A DNA stretch of 55,744 nucleotides from an uncultured Burkholderiaceae bacterium (GTDB taxonomy: Bacteria; Pseudomonadota; Gammaproteobacteria; Burkholderiales; Burkholderiaceae). Made by a program: the position numbers and the translations under genes. The DNA is taken from positions 1 to 55,744 of the forward strand of contig CALMPB010000315.1 in NCBI GenBank assembly GCA_937871985.1. The letters are read 5' to 3'. Below the pieces are notes generated by a model, which saw nothing but the letters and a program-made list of their open reading frames with translations, was not told the origin of the DNA and made no database searches. This document shows, in pieces, positions 30,140-38,969 of this stretch. How positions within the stretch are numbered: the first letter of the stretch is position 1; each line of letters opens with the position of its first letter.

Positions 30140-30454
30140 CTACACCAGCGGCTCGGCAGCCAGCGGCTGAATTTCAGCCATGATTTTTTTCAGCACCGAA
30201 CCTTCGGCAATCTTCAAATCGTAGGCTTGCTGCAAATTCAGCCACGACCGCGCCTCGCCGCCGAAAAAGCGTGCCAGGCGCAACGCCGTATCGGGCGTAA
30301 TGCCGCGCCGCTCCAGGACGATGTCGTTGATTCTGGCCGGCGGCACATGCAAGGCTTTCGACAAGGCATGCGGGGTCAAACCTAGAGGGTTCAGAAAGTC
30401 CTCACGCAGGATTTCCCCTGGGTGAATCGGGCGCATTCCGTTGACCGCTTTCAT
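30140..30454 (-). CDS. HigA-family antitoxin / XRE DNA-binding protein without toxin partner
   Basis: About 104 residues from ATG 30454 (ATG 30457 is equally possible; GGAAG lies just upstream). The HigA/VapI-type motif MRPIHPGEILREDFL is followed by a helix-turn-helix (GLTPHALSKALHVPPARINDIV) and RGITPDTALRLARFFGG. HigA proteins neutralise HigB toxins, whose gene normally lies immediately upstream. Here the 299 bases upstream lead to flagellin and contain no HigB-like frame, so this is a solitary antitoxin or a repurposed regulator. It is convergent with pobA, 38 bases away. Confidence 0.8.
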   Translation of the reverse strand: MKAVNGMRPIHPGEILREDFLNPLGLTPHALSKALHVPPARINDIVLERRGITPDTALRLARFFGGEARSWLNLQQAYDLKIAEGSVLKKIMAEIQPLAAEPLV

Positions 30455-30593
30455 CATCGTGCTTCCAAGCAACAGAATAAGCTGGCTCCGTTTTGAAAAC
30501 GATCCGCGCTGAGTTGTTTTATCCATTCGCAAAAACCCAACCACCCACGCTTCAGCCCTAATCTCATCTGTAACAAAGTCACGGCCTCCCCCC

Positions 30594-30620
30594 TAAAGTA
30601 ATTCCCCCCCCATCCGTTAA
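30594..30620 (+). promoter_or_regulatory. Sigma-28 (FliA) promoter of flagellin
   Basis: TAAA (30594-30597), a 15-base spacer and TCCGTTAA (30613-30620) match the sigma-28 consensus TAAA-N15-GCCGATAA at 4/4 and 6/8. The spacer is an unusual C run. The predicted leader is about 125 bases, and its first part (GGGGGAA) can pair with TTCCCCC of the promoter spacer. Confidence 0.75.
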
Positions 30621-30753
30621 TGCGGGGGAACAGGAAGAACTACGGTTTGATTTCAGCCTAAATCCACCCTCGGGAGGCAACTTCAAACTCTAATTCTTCT
30701 TGGCAACCAGAGGCGAAGCAGTGTTTCGCCGTATTCATACCTAGGAGTTATCC

Positions 30754-31677
30754 ATGGCTGTTATTAACACCAACTCGCTTTCCCTGATTGCCCAAGGCAA
30801 TTTGAATAAGTCCCAATCGGCTCTGGGCACCGCCATCGAACGCCTGTCGTCCGGCATGCGCATCAACAGCGCCAAAGACGACGCCGCCGGCCAGGCCATT
30901 GCCAACCGCTTCACCGCCAACATCAAGGGCCTGACGCAAGCCACCCGCAACGCCAACGACGGTATCTCGATCTCTCAAACCGCCGAAGGTTCGCTGAACG
31001 AAATCAACAACAACCTGCAGCGCATCCGCGAACTGGCCGTTCAAGCCCAAAACGGCACGAACTCCGCATCGGACATCGACTCGATCCAGCAGGAAGTCAA
31101 CCAGCGCCTGGACGAAATCAATCGTGTCGCCCAGCAAACGCAATTCAACGGCATCAATGTGCTTGCCGCCACCGGCACTGCCTCGGGCGCCACCAGCCTG
31201 TCCATCCAGGTTGGCGCCAACGACGGCCAGACCATCACGATCAACATCAGCGGCAACGGCAACTGGAACAAGTATGACTCGACCGCCACGGGCGGCATCG
31301 CTAGCGCTAACGGCTCGATCAACGCAGTAGGCTCCCCAGTCTCGGGAAGCGTTACCACGGCCAATACTCGCCAAGTGGCAGCCAAGGGCTTCGACGTCCT
31401 CAGCAGCAGCGTCCTGGCGGACGTCGACTCCGCCCTGAAGGCCGTGGACAACCAGCGCAGCGACCTGGGCGCCATCCAGAACCGCTTCGAATCCACGATC
31501 GCCAACCTGAACAATACCGTCACCAACCTGTCGTCGGCCCGTTCGCGTATTGAAGACGCCGACTACGCTGTCGAAGTGTCGAACATGACCCGCGCGCAGA
31601 TTCTGCAACAAGCGGGTACTTCGGTTCTGGCCCAGGCCAACCAGGTTCCGCAAACCGTGCTGTCGCTGCTGCGTTAA
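30754..31677 (+). CDS. fliC: Flagellin
   Basis: The 307-residue filament subunit. The N-terminal domain (residues 1-140) starts [20 protein letters not shown] and contains the conserved D0/D1 coiled-coil helices. The C-terminal domain (about 215-307) ends [10 protein letters not shown], as in exported flagellins. The central variable part is short (about 145-215) and rich in S, T, N and G, so it would supply the surface-exposed sites for O-glycans. CTAGGAG lies upstream. No other flagellar structural gene is in the window, which is usual for fliC placed beside glycosylation genes. Expression is expected from the sigma-28 promoter. Confidence 0.96.
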   Translation: MAVINTNSLSLIAQGNLNKSQSALGTAIERLSSGMRINSAKDDAAGQAIANRFTANIKGLTQATRNANDGISISQTAEGSLNEINNNLQRIRELAVQAQNGTNSASDIDSIQQEVNQRLDEINRVAQQTQFNGINVLAATGTASGATSLSIQVGANDGQTITINISGNGNWNKYDSTATGGIASANGSINAVGSPVSGSVTTANTRQVAAKGFDVLSSSVLADVDSALKAVDNQRSDLGAIQNRFESTIANLNNTVTNLSSARSRIEDADYAVEVSNMTRAQILQQAGTSVLAQANQVPQTVLSLLR

Positions 31678-31691
31678 TCGTAGTCGGCCAA

Positions 31692-31714
31692 AAGCCTGTC
31701 ACCACGACAGGCTT
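31692..31714 (+). other. First hairpin after flagellin
   Basis: AAGCCTGTC and GACAGGCTT form a perfect 9-bp stem around ACCAC, 13 bases before the main terminator stem. It has no T run, so it may protect the abundant flagellin mRNA 3' end. Confidence 0.55.
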
Positions 31715-31726
31715 CCGGAAGCATGG

Positions 31727-31761
31727 AAAAGCGCCTCGATCCGTTCGAGGCGCTTTTTTTG
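31727..31761 (+). terminator. Flagellin terminator
   Basis: AAAAGCGCCTCGA and TCGAGGCGCTTTT form a perfect 13-bp stem around TCCGT and end in a run of seven or more T. It is probably bidirectional and also serves the convergent glycosyltransferase gene. Confidence 0.93.
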
Positions 31762-31796
31762 TGGAACACCGTTATGGAAAAACCCGATATCCGCGG

Positions 31797-34700
31797 CTAT
31801 CGGGCCGGCAGCCAGGCCCTTGCCCACTGATCCAGAAACTCCCCCTCCAGCATCCAGTTCCGCAGAACGGCCTCGCGCAGCGCATCGCCCTGACGCGCCA
31901 GGGCTTCCGGCTCGGCCAGATGCGAACGAACCGCTTCCATCCAATCCTGATAGCGGTTGCGAACGATGGTTACAGGCAAGCCGCAACGGTAGGGTTCGAT
32001 ATCCGTGCAAATCACCGGCACGCCGCAGGCCCCCAGCTCCAGCAAGCGCAGATTGCTTTTGCTTCGATTGAACTGGTTGAGCTCCAACGGCACAACCGCC
32101 AGGTCCAGATTCAGGCTGGCAAGCTTCTGGGGATATTGCTCGATCGGCACGCCCGGATGAAATTCGCAGCGGATATCCTTGGGCTGCATGCCCATGAACA
32201 CCCACTCCACGTCGTTTTCCATATCCTTGACCAGGGCGCGAATCACGGCCAGATCGCCGTCATGGCTGCTGCCTCCGGCCCAGCCAATCCGCATTTTCTT
32301 TCCGGCCCGGCGTTCCGCCCGCAAATCCTGCCACCAGGGCGGATAGAGCCCGTTCTGCGCAATACGAATATCGGAATGATAGTCGGCATACTCGTCGGCC
32401 AGCGCCGGCGTCGAGACCACCAGCCAGTCCACCTGCTCGATCGCACGGCGCATCTTCTTGATCACGCTTTGCGGGATGAGCTTGCGGTATATGCTCTGCA
32501 CCGGAATATTCGGCATATAGTCGTCGAACTCCAGGGCGACCTTCGCCCCGGTGGACTCCCGATACCGCTTTATCTGCTTGAGAATCCCTTCATGAGCCCA
32601 GGCCCCTTGCAATACAATCGCGTCTGGCTGAATACGTGCCACATCGGTGAAGTGAAAGTCGCCCAATTTCAGCCCCCCTTCGATCTGCAGGCAGCCTTCC
32701 AGCGCCTTGAAAGGTTGGATGATCCGATAGTGGCCGCAGCCCTGCCAATCCACATGGGAGGCCAACACTACAGGCAACGGTCGCCCGGGTAACGGCTCCT
32801 GAATGCGCATCGCATCGGGGCTCAAGTCGAAGCCCGGGGAGAATTTTCCGAAAGCGGGATGATAGGCCGGATCACGCGCCAGTTGCGGAAGCCATTTGGC
32901 ATATAAGTGATCACGCTGCTCGTCGTCGGGTGTGGCAGTGAGGCCGAATTTCTCGGTCAGAAGGCGCGTGGCTCCCCCCATGTGGATCAGCCCCGTATCG
33001 GGCACGATCGTCAGCAAATACCCCGCCTGGGTCGCCTTCATGCACAAATCGGCGTCGCCGTAATAAACCGGGAACGATTCTTCGTCGAACCCACCCAGTT
33101 CCTCATAGACCGCGCGGCGCATCATCATGCAGGCGGCGCTGACCGCGCTGACATTGTGCGCCGCCTGCAATCGGCTCATATACCCTTGCAGGTTTCCGGG
33201 CAGGCCCTGAAAGGCAAAGCCCACGCTATTATCCATGCCCAGAACCAGGCCCCCATGCTGCACTCGAGAATCCGGGTAATTCAGGCGAGCGCCGACGATT
33301 CCGACCTCGGGACGCAAAGCATGTCCCAGCATGAGCGCAAGCCACTCCTTGTCGACCACCTGAATGTCATTGTTCAAGAACAGCAGGATCTCGCCTTTCG
33401 CCTGCTGCGCGGCATAATTATTCAGGCGTGAATAGTTGAAGGGTTGGGGCCAACGCAATACACGCACCTGATCCAGCCGCATGGCCTCCAGCCCGTCGAG
33501 GAACGCGCAGGCATCGGGTTCGATACTGCCATTGTCAACGACCAGCAACTCATACCTGGCATAGGCGGTATGGGCCATCAAACTATCGACGCAGCTCCGC
33601 AAAATGGGCAACTGGTCGCGCGTGGGAATAATGATGGACACCAAAGGCTGCGCATCGTGGCCGTAGCGTATTTGCTGCAAGCCCTTCTGCCCAGCGGGCG
33701 AAACCTCGGCTTGCACTCCCATGCGCGTCAAATGGGCCTGAACGGCCTGGCGGGACAAACGGTCAGTATCGTCCTCCTCGACCCAACGGAACAAGGGTTG
33801 GACACCATGCATCAGCACTTCGGGAATATGGCCTATCACAGGCGGCCCTGCCCGCTCTACCAGGCGCCACACTAAATCCACCAGCGCCAGGCCGCCGAAA
33901 CCGGCATCCAGCCCGCCAACGGCCTGCACCGCGGCCGTGCTGACTACCAGAGGGCGGCCCAAATACGGATAACTGCGCAGCAAGTCCAGATTGAAATCCG
34001 GCTTGAGCATGGGGTTGGCCGGCATGCCGTCTTTCAAGGTGGCTTCGTCGAAATACCAGGCCAACGGATCGGGCTGCCGCAGGCGATATTCGCCCATTAC
34101 CAGCGTAGCGTGCGGCAATAATCGATCGCCGGCATGCAGCACGCACAGGAAATCGGGCGCGCCGCCCCGTTCAATACGATCGGACAGCCGCCGCGGCCAA
34201 GGCATGCCCTCCCCCAGGAGCTCGATGCCATCGTCCGCAATATCCGCCTTACCCACGACCCAGATGCCGTCGACCGGTCGATGCTGGCCGCGGATGCTGT
34301 CCAGGGTGTCCGCAAGCGCCCGTTCATCCGCGCCATCCGGCACGATAATCGCAATGCCCAGGGTTCCGACGTCGGGGTTGGCTTGCAGCATGGTCTGGAT
34401 GGCCAGGACGCGGGACGGGGATGGCGCGCGAGCCTCCAGCCATTCGGGAACGCCCCACTTCCGCTGCAACTGCATCACATTCTGGGCATGATGCTTTTGG
34501 CTGATGCGCTCGAATAGCTCGACCGGCTCAAAACCTGCGTGCCTGTCATGTGCGAGCGGCTTTACCCTGACCAGATGATTGTCGCTGGAGCGATACCACC
34601 CCAATTCGCGAATCATGCGCCTGAAGTCCTCGTGCCCCTTGTCGCCCACGCCAGGAGAGACACGCCCCCTATGGCTAAATTGCTCGGAGGAAATCCTGAA

Positions 34701-35387
34701 GCAGGAATAGGCCTTGTACAGCATGGCCAAGTGGCCTTTGCGCAGCAGCTTGGCATGCATGGCCAGGTCGCCCACCCAGGCAATATGCTGCCCGCCCAGG
34801 TGAAACAAGGCCCCGATTTCCGTCAAGACGTGTTCACGGCGGAACATCACCGTCGACGGCTCACCGATGAAATTCAAGGTGTTGTCGCCCAGGAAAGACA
34901 CAAGATCCTTCCCGTGCACGCATGAGTCCTCTTCGAATGGCATGACATTGCCAATGAAATCGGGCAGAAGCTCTCCATTTTCATCGACAAGATAGCGTCG
35001 CGAAGACACCAATGAAACTTCTGGATGGCCATCCAGAACGGCGGCCAATGTCGATATGCAGCCCGCCAGCAGCAGGTCGTCATCGAACAGCGGCTTTATG
35101 TACTCGCCGCGAGCCAGTTCGATGCACCTCGACAGACTGCCGCCGCCCCATAGCCTTTTGGCATTCTTGAAGTAGCGAATTTTCGGCTCGCCCAGTTCCA
35201 TCAAAAATGGATCAATGGCCTTTTTCACCGACTCATCCGGGCTATCGTCGCAAATGACGATCTCGTAGTCGGTGAAGTCCTGACTGAGAAGGCTGCGTAT
35301 CGCGGCCTCGAGAAAGGTCGCCTTATAGGCAGGAATGGCAACCGTGACCTTGGGCTGAAAATTTTCGGAAGAGGCGGAATCTTTCAT
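31797..35387 (-). CDS. Giant multi-domain glycosyltransferase next to flagellin
   Basis: A 1196-residue protein. Module 1 (about 13-250) is a GT-A family 2 domain: VTVAIPAYKATFLEAAI and an acidic FDDD motif. Module 2 (about 345-560) looks like a degenerate GT-A domain without a clear DxD. Module 3 (about 578-820) is a canonical family 2 rhamnosyltransferase-like domain (VSIIIPTRDQLPILRSC, FLNNDIQ, YGDADLC). Module 4 (about 870-1196) resembles GT-B transferases (EFDDYMPNIP, GWAGGSSHDGDL, LLELGACGVPVICT). No membrane segment or signal is seen, so it acts in the cytoplasm, where flagellin is glycosylated before export. Large multi-domain transferases flanking fliC (Fgt1/Fgt2 of Pseudomonas syringae, FgtA of P. 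aeruginosa) glycosylate flagellin, and I infer the same here. It is convergent with fliC and divergent from the seven-gene operon. Confidence 0.88.
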   Translation of the reverse strand: MKDSASSENFQPKVTVAIPAYKATFLEAAIRSLLSQDFTDYEIVICDDSPDESVKKAIDPFLMELGEPKIRYFKNAKRLWGGGSLSRCIELARGEYIKPLFDDDLLLAGCISTLAAVLDGHPEVSLVSSRRYLVDENGELLPDFIGNVMPFEEDSCVHGKDLVSFLGDNTLNFIGEPSTVMFRREHVLTEIGALFHLGGQHIAWVGDLAMHAKLLRKGHLAMLYKAYSCFRISSEQFSHRGRVSPGVGDKGHEDFRRMIRELGWYRSSDNHLVRVKPLAHDRHAGFEPVELFERISQKHHAQNVMQLQRKWGVPEWLEARAPSPSRVLAIQTMLQANPDVGTLGIAIIVPDGADERALADTLDSIRGQHRPVDGIWVVGKADIADDGIELLGEGMPWPRRLSDRIERGGAPDFLCVLHAGDRLLPHATLVMGEYRLRQPDPLAWYFDEATLKDGMPANPMLKPDFNLDLLRSYPYLGRPLVVSTAAVQAVGGLDAGFGGLALVDLVWRLVERAGPPVIGHIPEVLMHGVQPLFRWVEEDDTDRLSRQAVQAHLTRMGVQAEVSPAGQKGLQQIRYGHDAQPLVSIIIPTRDQLPILRSCVDSLMAHTAYARYELLVVDNGSIEPDACAFLDGLEAMRLDQVRVLRWPQPFNYSRLNNYAAQQAKGEILLFLNNDIQVVDKEWLALMLGHALRPEVGIVGARLNYPDSRVQHGGLVLGMDNSVGFAFQGLPGNLQGYMSRLQAAHNVSAVSAACMMMRRAVYEELGGFDEESFPVYYGDADLCMKATQAGYLLTIVPDTGLIHMGGATRLLTEKFGLTATPDDEQRDHLYAKWLPQLARDPAYHPAFGKFSPGFDLSPDAMRIQEPLPGRPLPVVLASHVDWQGCGHYRIIQPFKALEGCLQIEGGLKLGDFHFTDVARIQPDAIVLQGAWAHEGILKQIKRYRESTGAKVALEFDDYMPNIPVQSIYRKLIPQSVIKKMRRAIEQVDWLVVSTPALADEYADYHSDIRIAQNGLYPPWWQDLRAERRAGKKMRIGWAGGSSHDGDLAVIRALVKDMENDVEWVFMGMQPKDIRCEFHPGVPIEQYPQKLASLNLDLAVVPLELNQFNRSKSNLRLLELGACGVPVICTDIEPYRCGLPVTIVRNRYQDWMEAVRSHLAEPEALARQGDALREAVLRNWMLEGEFLDQWARAWLPAR

Positions 35388-35689
35388 AATTGACTCTGTT
35401 TTTGCGGCTTGTCGCGCTTTTACCGCGCATGCGGATTCTCAGCCCTCACCACCCGGGAGGCTGCCGCGAAACCCCAAGCCAACGCGCTGGGCGTATGCCC
35501 AGCATAACTGCCCCGCCACCCAGGCGAACACTTGTTTTGGAACGAAATCGCCCCTTTAATCAACCATTTGTTTTTTATACGGGCATGTAAGATTTGACTG
35601 AAAATCGCGAAACTCAATCGATAACTTGTACAACAAGGTGCTTCAGCAAGCCTGACGACACTCCATAGCCCACCTGCCAACTAAACGTC
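35388..35689. other. Divergent intergenic region between the giant glycosyltransferase and the glycan operon
   Basis: About 300 bases, AT-rich from 35540 to 35640. It should hold both promoters. TTGACT at 35595 with weak -10 candidates about 17-20 bases downstream is the best rightward guess. I found no sigma-28 or sigma-54 consensus, and no gene. Confidence 0.45.
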
Positions 35690-36808
35690 ATGAACCCCCA
35701 GCGATCTGTTTTTGTCACCGAGCCGCACCTGCCACCCCTGGGAGAGTTCGTACCGTATCTTGAAAAAATCTGGGCCAGCAAGCGCCTCGCCAACAGCGGC
35801 CCCTTCCATGTCCAGTTGGAATCGGAGCTGGCCAATTACCTGGGAGTCAAACATCTCAGCCTGTTTGCCAATGGCACCCTTGCCCTGCTCACCGCCCTCC
35901 AGGCCTTGCGCATCAGCGGCGAAGTCATTACAACTCCATATACCTTCGCCGCTACCGCCCACTCCCTGTTGTGGAACAACATCAAGCCTGTATTCGTCGA
36001 TGTCGACCCCGACACTTGCAATCTGGATCCCGCGCGCATCGAAGAAGCCATCACACCCGCAACCTCCGCCATCCTGCCCGTGCACTGCTACGGCATTCCG
36101 TGCAATGTCGAACGCATCCAGCAAATCGCGGATACCTATGGCCTCAAGGTCATCTATGACGCCGCCCATGCTTTCGGTGTCAAGCAAGACGGCGGCAGCA
36201 TCCTGAACCACGGCGACCTGGCCGTCCTCAGCTTTCACGCCACCAAGGTTTTCAATACCTTCGAAGGCGGGGCCATCGTCTGCCCGGACGCCAAGATCAA
36301 GCAGCGCATCGACTACCTGAAGAACTTTGGTTTCGCCAACGAGGTCACCGTGGTCGCCCCCGGCATCAACGGCAAGATGAACGAGGTCAGCGCGGCAATG
36401 GGGCTGTTGCAGCTCAAGCATATAGACCAGGCGCTCAAAACCCGCGCGGTCATCTATCAGCGTTATGTGGAAGCCTTCACCGACGTTCCCGGCCTGCGTA
36501 TGCAGGAAATACCCGCCAACCTCGAGTGGAACCATGCGTATTGTCCGCTATTCGTCCGTCCGGAGCATCCGATCAGCCGGGACGATCTTTATAAACGACT
36601 GAAAACGCACAATATCCACGCCCGGCGCTACTTCTATCCACTCATCAGCTCGTTTCCCATGTATCGCGGACTGCCCAGCGCCGCCAGCAGACTCTTGCCC
36701 AACGCCAGCGTTCTCGCGGAACAGGTGATCTGCCTGCCTATTTATCCGACCCTCCATGTCGACGACCAGGAGCGACTGATAGACATCATCCTGCAGACAG
36801 CCCGATGA
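35690..36808 (+). CDS. DegT/DnrJ/EryC1-family sugar aminotransferase
   Basis: A 372-residue PLP enzyme of the DegT family, which transaminates keto-sugar nucleotides. The PLP-binding lysine is in SFHATKVFNTFEGGA (about residue 187), with the phosphate-binding FANGTLALLTAL near 60 and the conserved aspartate in VIYDAAHAFG near 160. It is the first gene of a tightly packed operon; its stop overlaps the next start by 4 bases (ATGA). It would supply an amino sugar precursor for the glycan. No sugar-nucleotide dehydratase is in the operon, so the keto-sugar comes from elsewhere or the enzyme uses another substrate. The start lacks a strong Shine-Dalgarno. Confidence 0.9.
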   Translation: MNPQRSVFVTEPHLPPLGEFVPYLEKIWASKRLANSGPFHVQLESELANYLGVKHLSLFANGTLALLTALQALRISGEVITTPYTFAATAHSLLWNNIKPVFVDVDPDTCNLDPARIEEAITPATSAILPVHCYGIPCNVERIQQIADTYGLKVIYDAAHAFGVKQDGGSILNHGDLAVLSFHATKVFNTFEGGAIVCPDAKIKQRIDYLKNFGFANEVTVVAPGINGKMNEVSAAMGLLQLKHIDQALKTRAVIYQRYVEAFTDVPGLRMQEIPANLEWNHAYCPLFVRPEHPISRDDLYKRLKTHNIHARRYFYPLISSFPMYRGLPSAASRLLPNASVLAEQVICLPIYPTLHVDDQERLIDIILQTAR

Positions 36809-38082
36809 GCAAGCGCATCCTGATCTTTCCCTGCGGCTCGGAAATTGGCCTGGAGGTTCACCGGGCGTTGCGCTATTCCACGCATTTCGATCTGATAGGC
36901 GGTTCCAGCGTCGATGACCACGGGCGCTTCGTCTACGACGAGTATCTGGGCGGCCTGCCCTTTCACGACAGCCCTGAATTCGCCCCGCTAATAGCCAATG
37001 TCATTCAAAAGCATCGCATCGACGCCATTTATCCCACGATGGACGCGGTCGCCGATACATTGCAAAGCCTCGCGGAACAGCTCGGCATACGCGTTATCGG
37101 CAGCTCCGCCGAGACCACGCGCATCTGCGCCTCGAAAAGCGCCACCTACGACATTCTGGATGGGCTGATTCCCACGCCGCGGCGCTACCCGGATCTGGAC
37201 GCCGTACCGGCCTATCCCGTCTTCATCAAACCCGATCGGGGCTACGGCTCACGCAATGCCGCGCGCGCCGACAGCGCCGCCGACGCCGCCGGCCTGCTGG
37301 CCCGCCAGTCCGGCCAGACCATGTTGATCCTGGAATGCCTGCCAGGCAAAGAATGGACGGTCGATTGCTTCTCGGATCGCCATGGAACGCTTCATTTTCA
37401 CGCAGCGCGAGGAAGAAACCGGATCAGCAACGGCATCAGCGTCAACACGTCGCCCAGTTCCGAATTTGCGGATGTCTTCGCCGACTGGGCGGCAATCATC
37501 AATTCCCGCCTGCGGCCGCGCGGCGCCTGGTTCTTTCAGGCCAAGCTGGATGCCGATGGCCGGCCCCGACTGCTGGAAGTCGCCGCCCGCTTCGCCGGCT
37601 CTTCCGCGCTACAGCGCGGCATCGGCGTAAACCTGCCTCTATTGAGCGCTTTTGACGCCTTCGACTGGCCTGTAGCCGTCACCCGCAACCATTATCCGAT
37701 CGAGTTCGACCGCGCCCTGGAAAACCGCTACCACATCAAGCTTGATTACCGGCATGTTTACGTGGATCTGGACGACTGCCTGTTGCTGAAGGGAAAAGTC
37801 AACCACGAACTGGTCTCGTTTCTATACAAGGCCATCAACGACGGATGCACGGTCTCCCTGCTCACCCGGCATTCCGGCGACCTGGATGAAGCCCTTGATA
37901 ACGCCCGCCTGCGAGCCCTTTTCAATCATATTGTCCATATTACCGACGGCGCGCCCAAGTCGGCCCACATCGATGCCAAAGATGCGATCTTCATCGATGA
38001 TTCGTTCCAGGAACGAAATGACGTGGCCCGACGCCTGGGCATTCCCGTCTTTGCACCCGACATGGTCGAAACCTTGCTGTAA
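36805..38082 (+). CDS. ATP-grasp ligase fused to a HAD-like domain
   Basis: 425 residues in two parts. Residues 1 to about 310 form an ATP-grasp enzyme of the carbamoyl-phosphate-synthase-like type: an N-terminal Rossmann-like start ILIFPCGSEIGLEV, a FIKPDRGYGSRNA glycine loop near 140 and a metal/ATP segment RPRLLEVAARFAGSS near 252. Residues about 312-425 form a small HAD-like domain with motif I VDLDDCLL and a final acidic motif FIDDSFQERND. ATP-grasp enzymes join a carboxylate to an amine via an acyl-phosphate; a HAD domain could remove phosphate. The fusion suggests activation of an amino acid-like or hydroxy-acid group for the glycan, which is inference. It overlaps the aminotransferase gene by 4 bases. 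Confidence 0.82.
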   Translation: MSKRILIFPCGSEIGLEVHRALRYSTHFDLIGGSSVDDHGRFVYDEYLGGLPFHDSPEFAPLIANVIQKHRIDAIYPTMDAVADTLQSLAEQLGIRVIGSSAETTRICASKSATYDILDGLIPTPRRYPDLDAVPAYPVFIKPDRGYGSRNAARADSAADAAGLLARQSGQTMLILECLPGKEWTVDCFSDRHGTLHFHAARGRNRISNGISVNTSPSSEFADVFADWAAIINSRLRPRGAWFFQAKLDADGRPRLLEVAARFAGSSALQRGIGVNLPLLSAFDAFDWPVAVTRNHYPIEFDRALENRYHIKLDYRHVYVDLDDCLLLKGKVNHELVSFLYKAINDGCTVSLLTRHSGDLDEALDNARLRALFNHIVHITDGAPKSAHIDAKDAIFIDDSFQERNDVARRLGIPVFAPDMVETLL

Positions 38083-38123
38083 GCAGTCAATCATCAATAC
38101 CCACTCCCGACAGGACTCAACAC

Positions 38124-38924
38124 ATGGCTCAAAAAAGCTCCGCACCCAAGGCGCCCGACAGCGACGCGGCCCCGCGCAAAGATCTGCTGTCGTTCCGCAC
38201 GAGCGAAGCACGCTCGGCCCTGGCCGAGCTTCGACAGACGACGGAAGCGCTGCTGCCTAAATTCGGAAACGAAAACTGGAACAAGCAGAGTCTGTTGACG
38301 ATGAACGTCACGGTTCTGTCCAGAGTCCTCTATTTGAATGAGCTGTACCAGAAAATCATCCCTGTCCCAGGAGTTATCTGCGAATTCGGCGTCCAATGGG
38401 GAGCGACACTGACTCAGCTCATCAACCTGCGCAGCGTTTACGAACCGTTCAACCACAGCCGGACCGTCCATGGATTCGACACCTTCGAAGGATTCACAGC
38501 CGCCCACGAAAAGGACGGAAGCCACTATCGTAAAGGGGACTTATACACGCAGGACAACCACGAGGCCGAACTCGACCGCATCCTGACGCTGATCGAATCC
38601 TTTCCCCCGCTTTCCCACATCAAGAAATTCGAACTGATCAAAGGCGATGCCAGCGTCACGATCGATCGCTGGCTGGACGAAAACCCCCACGCCATCATTT
38701 CATTGGCCGTCTTCGACATGGACCTGTACGCCCCGACCAAAGCCGTTCTCGAGAAGATCCGCCCTCGGCTCGTCAAGGGATCGGTGCTCGCCTTCGACGA
38801 ACTGAACTGCAAGCCCTTCCCCGGAGAAACCCGGGCAGTGGATGAAATCCTGAGCCTCAACAGTCTTCGGCTGCGTCGCAGCAACTTCCATCCCTTTGGG
38901 GCCTGGGCCGTATACGGCGAGTAG
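38124..38924 (+). CDS. TylF-type O-methyltransferase
   Basis: A 266-residue S-adenosylmethionine-dependent methyltransferase of the TylF/MycF/NovP family, which methylates sugar hydroxyls. CEFGVQWGATLTQL near residue 89 is the SAM-binding start, and FDMDLYAPTKAVLEKIRPRL near 198 followed by AFDELN contains the Mg-binding acidic residues. The first 60 residues are polar and variable. AGGA lies before the ATG, 41 bases after the ATP-grasp gene. It probably O-methylates a sugar or substituent of the glycan. Confidence 0.84.
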   Translation: MAQKSSAPKAPDSDAAPRKDLLSFRTSEARSALAELRQTTEALLPKFGNENWNKQSLLTMNVTVLSRVLYLNELYQKIIPVPGVICEFGVQWGATLTQLINLRSVYEPFNHSRTVHGFDTFEGFTAAHEKDGSHYRKGDLYTQDNHEAELDRILTLIESFPPLSHIKKFELIKGDASVTIDRWLDENPHAIISLAVFDMDLYAPTKAVLEKIRPRLVKGSVLAFDELNCKPFPGETRAVDEILSLNSLRLRRSNFHPFGAWAVYGE

Positions 38925-38969
38925 CCACGTCACGCCACCTCATATAACAAGACTCACAGGAAAAATGCC

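Noticed and set aside
30601..30629. The C-run/G-run hairpin before flagellin as a terminator
   Set aside because: It overlaps the sigma-28 -10 element and has no downstream T run, so a promoter is the better reading.
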